Positions 35,474 through 44,728 of a stretch of DNA of 64,000 bases are shown here, in pieces. The stretch lies in contig NZ_JASCQG010000010.1 in the NCBI RefSeq assembly GCF_030005555.1, positions 95,887 through 159,886 of the forward strand. The letters run 5' to 3'. Within the stretch, counting starts at the first letter, position 1. Each line of letters opens with the position of its first letter. The stretch comes from Empedobacter sedimenti. Lineage in GTDB: Bacteria > Bacteroidota > Bacteroidia > Flavobacteriales > Weeksellaceae. The notes beneath the pieces are model-generated. The model did no database searches and was not told where the DNA came from. It worked only from the letters and a program-made list of their open reading frames with translations. The position numbers and the translations under genes were made by a program.

Positions 35474-36016
35474 TTATTGAGCTTCAATTGTATAAGTAAC
35501 CGTAGTTGTATATACGTTAGGCGTTTCTACGTTGTAGTATTTGTTTACGTAGTCATTGTTCCCTTTACCGTTATACGCTACATTAAATTTTAGTTCTGTA
35601 CCACCAACTGTACTAGAGATTAAATTTTTGTTTTCGTTAGATAATACAACGTTATTCATTGTAGATGAATTTAATTTATTATCTGTTCCTAATTTAGCTT
35701 GTAAATTAATAGTGTTTGCAGCAATTTTGCTAGTTAAGGCATCTTTAGTGTAAACTAAATCTTCATTCTCAGATTTTACTTTTACAGCAAAACCACCAGT
35801 ACTATAAACTACTAAATGATCTTTCATATCACTTGTAACACCTTTTAAATAGTCATCTTTTGTTTTATACTCTAAGTTAACTGTATTTTCACCACCAATC
35901 ATAATTGTTTGGATAGGGTAAAGTTTTACATTTAAAGTTGCTTGAGCTTGACCAAATGCTACTCCAGATACTAACGCACACAAAATCGTTAAAATAAACG
36001 CTGCTTTTTTCATCAT
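35474..36016 (-). CDS. Candidate major pilin subunit
   Basis: A 180-residue secreted protein with a signal peptide (cleavage near AFGQAQ). The mature N-terminus ATLNVKLYPIQTIMI has alternating hydrophobic residues as in a donor strand, and the C-terminus NVYTTTVTYTIEAQ is a typical last strand of Ig-like pilins. In the middle, EYKTKDDYLKGVTSDM followed by LVVYSTGGFAVKV is shared with the adhesin-like protein at 33605. It is the first gene of the operon, separated from the chaperone by a hairpin that would make it the most abundant product. No family name can be given from memory; similarity to chaperone-usher pilins is structural inference. Confidence 0.6.
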   Translation of the reverse strand: MMKKAAFILTILCALVSGVAFGQAQATLNVKLYPIQTIMIGGENTVNLEYKTKDDYLKGVTSDMKDHLVVYSTGGFAVKVKSENEDLVYTKDALTSKIAANTINLQAKLGTDNKLNSSTMNNVVLSNENKNLISSTVGGTELKFNVAYNGKGNNDYVNKYYNVETPNVYTTTVTYTIEAQ

Positions 36017-36109
36017 TTTATAAATTGTTAAAAGTTTTAAATAAAAAATTTGCTAAATAACCGGGTAGTAGTTACATTTAAGGGTTAGCAGTACTCATAA
36101 ATGCGGATG

Positions 36110-36117
36110 CAAATGTA
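36110..36117 (-). promoter_or_regulatory. Candidate -7 element of the pilus operon
   Basis: The minus strand reads TACATTTG (TAnnTTTG), about 94 bases before the pilin ATG. The AAATGTA part is mirrored by TACATTT at 36073-36079, a 7-bp inverted repeat 31 bases apart that could be a regulator site. Confidence 0.4.
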
Positions 36118-36185
36118 GAGGTAGTTTTTTGTCTTCTAAGATTAAAAAATACCAAAATATGATGAAAAAAGACATTTCTAACTAT

Positions 36186-36983
36186 TTAATTCGGAGTGTT
36201 TTGTCTGAATTTAGTCGGGGAAATACCTGAATTTTTCTTGAAAAAGGCTGTAAAATTGGTTTCTTGCAGAAAGTTGAGTTCTAGCGCAATATCTTTTATT
36301 GACATTTTAGAATTGACTAGTAAAATCTTCGCATTCTTCATCAATTCGTCTACAATCATTTCTTTTGCAGATTTCTTAAAAACGATTTGCGTTGCTTTAT
36401 CTAACCTTCTTTTTGTTACAAATAATCGATCAATGTAAAAAGCTACTTGTTTATGATCATTTACATTTTGCTGTAGTAATTTCTTAAATTTAGTAGCCAG
36501 TTCTACATCAAAATCGTCTTGAATAAATTGATTATTAATGTCTAAAATCTCAATTTGACCATTCAATACAATTCTTTCCAATAAGTTATGTGCAAGTTTG
36601 ATATCTAAATCAGTTTTAAAATCACTAAAAAAGTATTTTAAATAACTCGATTCAAACAATGGAGCCGAACAAATATTATTTTGCACAACATTCACTAAAT
36701 CACGCGAAAACAATAAACTATTCTCCAATCTCAGATTGTCTTCAATCGATTTTGAATAAAATTCTTGCTTAAAAACAATAAAATAAGCATCTGCATTTGT
36801 TTGTGTAGAAAATTTATGTGAAATTCCTGGCGCAATAAATAAGAAGTGATTTTTGGGAACAGAAATTTCCTGATGATTAATAAAATGACTTACTTTTTTT
36901 GAGCCACTCCAAATAATTCCATAAAAATCGGTTTGAGAATTGGGCAATCCATTCTTTGTTATGTACATAATTACATAATTCAA
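36186..36983 (-). CDS. AraC-family transcriptional regulator
   Basis: A 265-residue regulator. The N-terminal part (about 20-75) looks like a cupin-type sensing domain (WSGSKKVSHFINHQEISVPKNHFLFIAPGISH). The C-terminal 100 residues form the AraC/XylS DNA-binding domain with two helix-turn-helix units: YIDRLFVTKRRLDKATQ and the signature MSIKDIALELNF...FTAFFKKNSGISPTKFRQ. It points in the same direction as, and ends 169 bases before, the pilin gene, so it is a reasonable candidate regulator of the pilus operon (inference). The start could also be the second Met (MYITKNG, 15 bases downstream). Confidence 0.85.
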   Translation of the reverse strand: MNYVIMYITKNGLPNSQTDFYGIIWSGSKKVSHFINHQEISVPKNHFLFIAPGISHKFSTQTNADAYFIVFKQEFYSKSIEDNLRLENSLLFSRDLVNVVQNNICSAPLFESSYLKYFFSDFKTDLDIKLAHNLLERIVLNGQIEILDINNQFIQDDFDVELATKFKKLLQQNVNDHKQVAFYIDRLFVTKRRLDKATQIVFKKSAKEMIVDELMKNAKILLVNSKMSIKDIALELNFLQETNFTAFFKKNSGISPTKFRQNTPN

Positions 36984-37206
36984 AAACTGCCAATCCAGCG
37001 TCTATACCTATACTTTCATAAACATTACTATCTTTTACTATCATAAATTACCGCTTCATTATAATGTTCGAGAACAAAATTACTAAACTTTTTTTTAATA
37101 AAATGATTGATATATTTTAAGTTAGCTTGTAGAGAAGAGTGCGAAAATAATAAAATAATTGAACCCTACTCAACATTATTCAAATAAAAATTATTTTCAA
37201 CTGCAT

Positions 37207-37236
37207 AAAAAAAGCTCCATAAATGGAGCTTTTTAA
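37207..37236 (-). terminator. Terminator of lrp-like/deoC operon
   Basis: The stem aaagctcca / tggagcttt lies 20 bases after the deoC stop and is followed on the minus strand by TTTTTTT. Confidence 0.85.
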
Positions 37237-37252
37237 TTATATAAAGTAAAAT

Positions 37253-37996
37253 TTAATATTCTCCTGTTGCTTTTTCTCCATTAACAATTGCTAAAGCAGA
37301 AGAAGTTCCTATTCTCTTTACTCCTAATACAATCATTTTTTCTGCATCTTCGGCTGTTTTTACTCCACCAGAAGCTTTTACAGGTAAAATTCCTGCGTGA
37401 TCTAACATTAATTGAATAACATGCGGATTTGCTCCATTAGGCTCCCCATTTTCAGTTTTGTAAAATCCAGTAGATGATTTTACAAAAACTCTTGAGGCAA
37501 ACTCTTCTCCAATTTTAGTCAAAACGATTTCTTTTATTAGTTCTGTAATTGTAATAATTTGCTCGTCTGTTAAAGCTGCCGTTTCTATAATCCACTTTAT
37601 CACTTTGCCTTCTCGTAAAACAATAGATGTAGCTGTTTCAACTTCTTCTCTAACTTTTTCGATTTCACCTTTTTTGAAAGCTTCAAAATTAATTACAAAA
37701 TCTAATTCATCCGCACCATCAGCTATCGCTCGTTGTGCTTCTCTCAACTTCTCATTCAAATCATATGTACCTTCATGAAACCCTATTACAGTTCCTAAAA
37801 CTACATTTGACTTTTTCTCATTCAATAACTCACGAACAGATCGCACATAATCAGGTCTAATCATTACAGCATAGATATTATTATCCATTGCCTCCTGTGC
37901 TAATTGATGTACCAAATCTAATGTATCCGAATTAGATATCCCTGCCTGTTCAGGCGTTTTAAGATACGTCGAGTCTAAATATTGATTAATACTCAT
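37253..37996 (-). CDS. deoC: Deoxyribose-phosphate aldolase
   Basis: A 247-residue class I aldolase that splits 2-deoxyribose 5-phosphate into acetaldehyde and glyceraldehyde 3-phosphate in deoxynucleoside breakdown. The Schiff-base Lys is K173 in VFVKSSTGF, the catalytic Asp is near 99 (DELDFVIN), and VKASGGVKTAEDA is the phosphate loop with the second conserved Lys. ALTDEQI is another family segment. Start ATG 37996 lies 9 bases after the stop of an Lrp-type regulator on the same strand, so they form an operon. Confidence 0.95.
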   Translation of the reverse strand: MSINQYLDSTYLKTPEQAGISNSDTLDLVHQLAQEAMDNNIYAVMIRPDYVRSVRELLNEKKSNVVLGTVIGFHEGTYDLNEKLREAQRAIADGADELDFVINFEAFKKGEIEKVREEVETATSIVLREGKVIKWIIETAALTDEQIITITELIKEIVLTKIGEEFASRVFVKSSTGFYKTENGEPNGANPHVIQLMLDHAGILPVKASGGVKTAEDAEKMIVLGVKRIGTSSALAIVNGEKATGEY

Positions 37997-38005
37997 CTTT
38001 GTATA

Positions 38006-38479
38006 TTAAAGTTTTATTTGTCTATTTATCGGTTGCTCTAACGAAATAATTGTTTCTGTACGTGTAACACCTTCTATTTCTTGAATTTTTTTGTTCAAAA
38101 CATTCATTAAATGAAGATTATCACGACACAAAATCTTAAGAAAAATGCCATAATTTCCTGTTGTAAAATGAGCTTCTACAACTTCTGGTACTTTTTCTAG
38201 AGCAGTGATAACTAATTTATAAGAAGAGGGTTTATCCATAAAAACTCCAACAAAAGACATAGTAGAATAACCTAAAACACTTGGATTTAGGATAACTTTT
38301 GTTGCAGAAATTATACCCGAATTTTCAAGTTTTTTGATACGCTGATGAACTGCTGTATTCGATATTCCTAGCTCTTTGGCTAATTGTGAAACAGGCAAAT
38401 TTGCATCGTCCATAAAAGCATTAAGAATCATTTTATCGATTCCATCAATTTCTACTTGACCATTTTCGTGAATCCTCAC
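38006..38479 (-). CDS. Lrp/AsnC-family transcriptional regulator
   Basis: A 157-residue regulator. An N-terminal winged helix-turn-helix (IDKMILNAFMDDANLPVSQLAKELGISNTAVHQRIKKLENSGII, about 14-58) is followed by an RAM/AsnC ligand-binding domain (VEAHFTTGNYGIFLKILCRD, about 70-150). The start is GTG at 38479; the first ATG in frame would cut the HTH. It precedes deoC by 9 bases. Lrp-type proteins usually sense amino acids; a direct link to deoC is not established, so joint transcription is the main observation. Confidence 0.9.
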   Translation of the reverse strand: MRIHENGQVEIDGIDKMILNAFMDDANLPVSQLAKELGISNTAVHQRIKKLENSGIISATKVILNPSVLGYSTMSFVGVFMDKPSSYKLVITALEKVPEVVEAHFTTGNYGIFLKILCRDNLHLMNVLNKKIQEIEGVTRTETIISLEQPINRQIKL

Positions 38480-38502
38480 TCTTTTACTAATTTAAACCGC
38501 TA

Positions 38503-38510
38503 CAAATTTA
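38503..38510 (-). promoter_or_regulatory. Candidate -7 element of the lrp-like/deoC operon
   Basis: The minus strand reads TAAATTTG (TAnnTTTG), 24 bases before the GTG start. It overlaps the 3' end of the EEP-family gene. No clear -33 box. Confidence 0.3.
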
Positions 38511-39455
38511 ATATTTTAAAATGGTATAAACGGGAAAATGATCACTATATCCACCGAAATATTTTCCCCCAACAAAAGTTCTAAAAGGCAAACCGCCTGA
38601 TTTTCCTCCTGGATTCTTCAAAAATTCTGCATCAAAAATAGCTGTTTTGACATATTCTAAATTTGAATGATTTTGGAGAAATGATTTTGAAAATAATTGT
38701 TGATCAAACAACATCCATTGTTTCTTGAAAATTAATGAACCTCTTTTATATGATTGTAAACCAACCATCGGGTTAAACAATTCATTTCTGTTTACCTCTT
38801 CTTGTTTAGCACGCGTATTTAACTCTTCTATTAAATCAGAATTTGTTGGTGTATCATTAAAATCACCCATCACAATGATTTTTTCCGAAAAATTTTCGGT
38901 TAATAAATCGTTAACTCGCTTTCTTATGATTTTAAAAATCTGTTGACGCTTTAATTGATTGATTTCTTTATCAATTTTAGAAGGTAAATGAACAATAAAA
39001 AGATGAACAATTTCGCCAACTAAATTTCCTTTTACATACAAAATATCACGTGTATAAGATTTTGTATCATATTGATCTTTAAAAACAAATCGAATTGGTT
39101 CGCTTTCTAAAACTTCAAAAAAGTCTTGACGATAAATTAATCCAACATTTATTTTTCGTTCGTCTAATGATTCGTATAAAAGTGCTTTATAATCGCCATC
39201 TTTCAAAAAATCATTCTGAATCAAATCGTGTAAAACCACTTCATTTTCAACCTCAGCTAAACCTACTAAATAAGGCAATTCATTTGTTTCTAATTTTCCG
39301 ATTTTAGAAATACAAAACGCAATTTTATTCACCTTTGTATCGTAACGAGTATCCTTCCATTTGATAAAATTACTCGGAAGAAAAGATTCATCGGTAGATT
39401 TAGAATAAAAATTTTCGACATTATAAAAGGCGATTGTTGCGAAGTTATGTTTCAA
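38508..39455 (-). CDS. Endonuclease/exonuclease/phosphatase-family protein (cytoplasmic)
   Basis: A 315-residue EEP-superfamily protein, paralogous to the secreted enzyme at 18072. Motifs in order: TIAFYNVENFY, GLAEVEN (catalytic Glu), LFIVHLPSK (His), VMGDFNDTPT (Asp/Asn) and the final YSDHFPVYTIL (Asp-His). No signal peptide is visible, so it probably acts inside the cell. The start is TTG at 39455 (MKHNFATIAFY); no ATG lies upstream before a stop that would still be consistent with the family start. The substrate could be nucleic acid or a phosphoester; the family does not decide. Confidence 0.85.
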   Translation of the reverse strand: MKHNFATIAFYNVENFYSKSTDESFLPSNFIKWKDTRYDTKVNKIAFCISKIGKLETNELPYLVGLAEVENEVVLHDLIQNDFLKDGDYKALLYESLDERKINVGLIYRQDFFEVLESEPIRFVFKDQYDTKSYTRDILYVKGNLVGEIVHLFIVHLPSKIDKEINQLKRQQIFKIIRKRVNDLLTENFSEKIIVMGDFNDTPTNSDLIEELNTRAKQEEVNRNELFNPMVGLQSYKRGSLIFKKQWMLFDQQLFSKSFLQNHSNLEYVKTAIFDAEFLKNPGGKSGGLPFRTFVGGKYFGGYSDHFPVYTILKY

Positions 39456-39581
39456 AAGAATTGTTTTTGCAAAATTAAGAAAGAAACTATGTTTATAAAA
39501 ATACGTTTGTTGTTAAGACGTAGAATGAAGATTTTTTTTAAAAACGAACTCTACAACGAAGTTGAAAAAAAAACCACTCAA

Positions 39582-39630
39582 AAATTATCAACTTGAACAG
39601 TTTTTGAGCTATAAATTATCAACTTGAACA
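39582..39630 (+). repeat. Two direct repeats of 18 bases upstream of icd
   Basis: The sequence aaattatcaacttgaaca occurs at 39582-39599 and again at 39613-39630, exactly alike, with a period of 31 bases (about three helical turns). This spacing suits two protein dimers on the same face of DNA. The repeats lie about 90-130 bases before the icd -7 element, where an activator or repressor site could be. Confidence 0.6.
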
Positions 39631-39711
39631 ACTATTAAAAAACATGTTAAATATTATGCTAAAATTCGTGTAAATGATTGATTTATGGTCAATTTAATCT
39701 GTTAAATATTG

Positions 39712-39719
39712 TATATTTG
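39712..39719 (+). promoter_or_regulatory. Candidate -7 element of icd
   Basis: TATATTTG matches the Bacteroidota consensus TAnnTTTG, followed by C as is common. A -33 TTG at the right distance is not obvious. The 5' UTR would be about 85 bases. Confidence 0.45.
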
Positions 39720-39802
39720 CAACGTTTGCAATTCTGCATTCAAAATTGAAAAGATGTATTTTTAATTGACTATTAATTTAGAATAGTCTCAAAAAAATTT
39801 AG

Positions 39803-42019
<2,217 letters not shown>

Positions 42020-42047
42020 TTTCTGAAAATAGAAATTACAATACATA

Positions 42048-42082
42048 AAAAAAGACAACTTCAAATGAAGTTGTCTTTTTTG
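42048..42082 (+). terminator. Terminator of icd
   Basis: The stem aaagacaactt / aagttgtcttt is followed by TTTTTTG. Confidence 0.85.
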
Positions 42083-42187
42083 TTTTCATATTTTAAGTTA
42101 TTGAAAATAATAATGAAAACGATTTTTATTGCATGATTTTTGGTAAAATATAAACAACAATTATTTAACTATTTTAAATAAAAATCA

Positions 42188-42808
42188 ATGAGTAGCTACA
42201 ACCAAATCAGAAACCCTAAAGAGGACAAATTATTAACAGCAGAAAATGCTGCATTAATTATTATCGATTATCAACCTGTACAAGTCAATTCAATTAATTC
42301 TATGTTGAGAAGTGATTTGGTTAGGAATATCACAAATGTTTGTCAATTAGCAAAAGACTTTAAACTTCCTATCGTTTTAAGTACAGTAAATGTAGAAACT
42401 GGAAAAAATGCAGACACTATAAAACCTATTAAAGAAGTTCTACACGATATACCTAGCTATGATAGAACAAGTATAAACGCTTGGGAAGATGAAGACTTTT
42501 ACAATGCAGTAAAAGCTACAGGGCGAAAAAAATTAATCATTGTAGCACTTTGGACAGAAGCTTGTCTAAGTTTTCCGGCTTTAGATGCTTTAGACGAAGG
42601 TTTTGAAGTTTATACAATAGTAGATGCTATTGGCGGAACTTCTGTAATTGCACATGAAATGGCACTTAGAAGAATAGAACAAGCTGGCGCAAAATTATCA
42701 AGTATTACACAACTTGCATGTGAGCTACAACGCGATTGGAATAGAAATGAAACTGTTCCGTATTTTGTTCATTCTTTACAAGAAAATGGATCATTCTTAA
42801 AAGTATAA
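42188..42808 (+). CDS. Isochorismatase-like cysteine hydrolase (YcaC-type)
   Basis: A 206-residue enzyme with the isochorismatase-like fold. The catalytic Asp27 is in LIIIDYQ, and the nucleophilic Cys126 is in LWTEACLSFPAL; the expected basic residue is probably Arg93 of YDRTSINAW in place of the usual Lys. DAIGGTSVIAHEMALRRIEQAG is the typical C-terminal segment of the YcaC-like hydrolases, whose natural substrate is not settled. It stands alone between two terminators. The assignment to the family is firm, the substrate is not. Confidence 0.88.
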   Translation: MSSYNQIRNPKEDKLLTAENAALIIIDYQPVQVNSINSMLRSDLVRNITNVCQLAKDFKLPIVLSTVNVETGKNADTIKPIKEVLHDIPSYDRTSINAWEDEDFYNAVKATGRKKLIIVALWTEACLSFPALDALDEGFEVYTIVDAIGGTSVIAHEMALRRIEQAGAKLSSITQLACELQRDWNRNETVPYFVHSLQENGSFLKV

Positions 42809-42809
42809 A

Positions 42810-42845
42810 ATCAAAACCCTCTCAAAATTGAGAGGGTTTTGATTT
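42810..42845. terminator. Bidirectional terminator between YcaC-like gene and SDR
   Basis: The stem aaaccctctcaa / ttgagagggttt has A on the left and TTTT on the right and serves convergent genes. Confidence 0.85.
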
Positions 42846-43581
42846 ATAAACCTTTTCTCATCATATGATCAGCAATATTGGGCAAAAAACGACTCAAGAA
42901 CTTCAGTAATTTTGTTTTTCCAATATAAATTTCAAAATGATTGTTTCGGAAATTTTCAAAAAACTCATTTACCAACTCTTCTGCTGACATTTTATTTTTT
43001 CCTCGACCTTCTGTCATAGGAGTATCTATCAATGCTGGAATTATTTCAAAAACCATAATTCCTTCTGATTCTATTTGATAACGCAAAGTTTTAGTGTATA
43101 TATGCAAAGCAGACTTTGTAGCACAATAAACCGAAGCTGATTCTTTTGGTGCTAAAAAAAGTCCACTGCTAACATTAACTATTGAAGATTCAGAATTTTT
43201 CTTCAAAACAGCTATCAATTTAGTATTAAGTAAAACCGGCGCAGTAAGATTAGTTGCTATTTCATATTTAATCTTCTGTTCAACTTCTTTTTCAGAAACA
43301 AAATGATAATTAAACTGAACACCTGCATTATTAATCAAGATATTTAAATTAGGATATTTGGTTTGAATAAAATTGACCAAATCATCAATCACATTTACCT
43401 CTGATAAATCTCCACAAAAAACATCTAAGTTTTGATAAGAAGCTTTTAATTCATCTAGTTTTGCTAGATTTCTTCCAGTAATAATTACTTTATTTCCTTC
43501 TGATATAAAGCGTTTCATCAAGGCTAAACCGATTCCCGAAGTTCCTCCAGTAATTAAAACAACATTATTTTGAACTTTCAT
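42844..43581 (-). CDS. Short-chain dehydrogenase/reductase (DltE-like)
   Basis: A 245-residue classical SDR. The cofactor motif is TGGTSGIG at 11-18, NNAG in LINNAGVQF around residue 84-92, Ser in SIVNVSSGL and the catalytic Y-x-x-x-K in SVYCATKSALH (about 153-157). IDTPMTEGRGKNKMS is typical of the DltE-like group. It likely reduces a carbonyl compound with NAD(P)H; the substrate is unknown. It starts at the base that ends the stop of the upstream darcynin-like gene, so the two are translationally coupled. Confidence 0.88.
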   Translation of the reverse strand: MKVQNNVVLITGGTSGIGLALMKRFISEGNKVIITGRNLAKLDELKASYQNLDVFCGDLSEVNVIDDLVNFIQTKYPNLNILINNAGVQFNYHFVSEKEVEQKIKYEIATNLTAPVLLNTKLIAVLKKNSESSIVNVSSGLFLAPKESASVYCATKSALHIYTKTLRYQIESEGIMVFEIIPALIDTPMTEGRGKNKMSAEELVNEFFENFRNNHFEIYIGKTKLLKFLSRFLPNIADHMMRKGL

Positions 43582-44003
43582 TATTTCTCTGCTTTAAATG
43601 TTTCATTAAAACTTTCGAAAAGATTTTGTTGTCCAATTATAATGTCTTTAATGATAAAATAAGGAATCCCATAAACTTTAGTATCACGCAATTTTTCGAT
43701 TAAATACTTGTAATCATCTAAATTGATTGTTTCTAATATCATAAAATCTGAAACTTGTGCATTAAAATACTCGCTATCATATAATTTAACACTGACAGAT
43801 TTACTCATTTTCTCGAAAATTGGAGTCACTTCGTTTTCAAAAAAAATACTTCTCTCGTTGCGCGAAAGACTCAACCATTCTGGTGTTGCGTTCATAAGAA
43901 TCAAAATAGTGTAAGGTTGTTCTTTAACGCTTGCATTTGTTTTCTGAGCATACATCATAATTGGTAAAAAGAATAAGATTATTAATGTTTTCATCTTTGT
44001 CAT
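43581..44003 (-). CDS. Darcynin-like secreted protein
   Basis: A 140-residue protein with a likely signal peptide (MKTLIILFFLPIMMYAQK). The mature part starts YTILILMNATPEWLSLSRNER and continues with an acidic helix, then VKLYDSEYFNAQVSDFMILET and KVYGIPYFIIKDIIIG, which recall the darcynin family (a small dimeric alpha/beta-barrel-type protein of unknown function). If that is right, the exported location is unusual, since most relatives I recall are cytoplasmic. It lies between a Crp-type regulator and an SDR on the same strand. Confidence 0.55.
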   Translation of the reverse strand: MTKMKTLIILFFLPIMMYAQKTNASVKEQPYTILILMNATPEWLSLSRNERSIFFENEVTPIFEKMSKSVSVKLYDSEYFNAQVSDFMILETINLDDYKYLIEKLRDTKVYGIPYFIIKDIIIGQQNLFESFNETFKAEK

Positions 44004-44062
44004 ATTTTAATTACAAATTTTAGAACATCATTAATCAATTCCATTTACATAGGTTGATAAAA

Positions 44063-44641
44063 TCAACTCTTCACGATTTTTTTTCTGATACGACTTAATT
44101 GTGTTGGTGTTATTCCTAAATATGATGCAATATGATATTGTGGAATTACATTTCCTAATCCAGGGAATTCTTTCAGAAAAAGCAGGTATCGCTTATCTGC
44201 ATCTAAAAGTACAATATCAATTTCACGTTGCTCTTTTTGAACAAAAAAGTATTCTGCTAATTTACGTGCCAAACGTTCTACATCTTGATATTCTTCAAAT
44301 AGTTGTTGAAACGCTTTATAATTAGCCACCCAAATTGTGCAATCTGTTAGCGCTTCTTGTATAATTTGGTTTGGATTACCTGTTATCAAAGATGCATATC
44401 CACCTATAAAACAAGAATTCACAAAAAAATGCTTATTGTATTCTGTTCCATTACTTGCTCTATAATAACCTCTTAAAATTCCATCTTCTAAAAATCCAAT
44501 CTCTTTAGATATCTCTCCATCATGACAAAACAACTCTCCTTTTCTTAATTTTTTTTGAACAAATAATTTTTCTAAACTGAAATAACTTTTATCAGATAAA
44601 AATGTGATTTTATTAATGTATTTGCGTAATTCTATTATCAT
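44063..44641 (-). CDS. Crp/Fnr-family transcriptional regulator
   Basis: A 192-residue regulator. The N-terminal cyclic-nucleotide-binding-type beta-roll (RKGELFCHDGEISKEIGFLEDGILRGYY, about 33-60) leads via a dimerisation helix (ARKLAEYFFVQKEQREIDIVLLDADKRYLLFL) to the C-terminal HTH (YHIASYLGITPTQLSRIRKKI, about 165-190). The length is typical of the short Bacteroidota Crp-like proteins. No iron-sulphur Cys cluster is present, so it is not Fnr in the strict sense. It is transcribed towards the darcynin-like/SDR genes and divergently from the duplicated secreted proteins. Confidence 0.88.
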   Translation of the reverse strand: MIIELRKYINKITFLSDKSYFSLEKLFVQKKLRKGELFCHDGEISKEIGFLEDGILRGYYRASNGTEYNKHFFVNSCFIGGYASLITGNPNQIIQEALTDCTIWVANYKAFQQLFEEYQDVERLARKLAEYFFVQKEQREIDIVLLDADKRYLLFLKEFPGLGNVIPQYHIASYLGITPTQLSRIRKKIVKS

Positions 44642-44728
44642 TTTTACATAAAAAATAAAATCTAAAGTTAATCTTTATATGTATTCAATTTTATTCTATC
44701 TTAACATAATCAAACAATTAACACTACT

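Noticed and set aside
39582..39630. Possible DnaA boxes (TTATCAAC) in the direct repeats before icd
   Set aside because: They differ from TTATNCACA at key positions, and neither dnaA nor other origin features are near.
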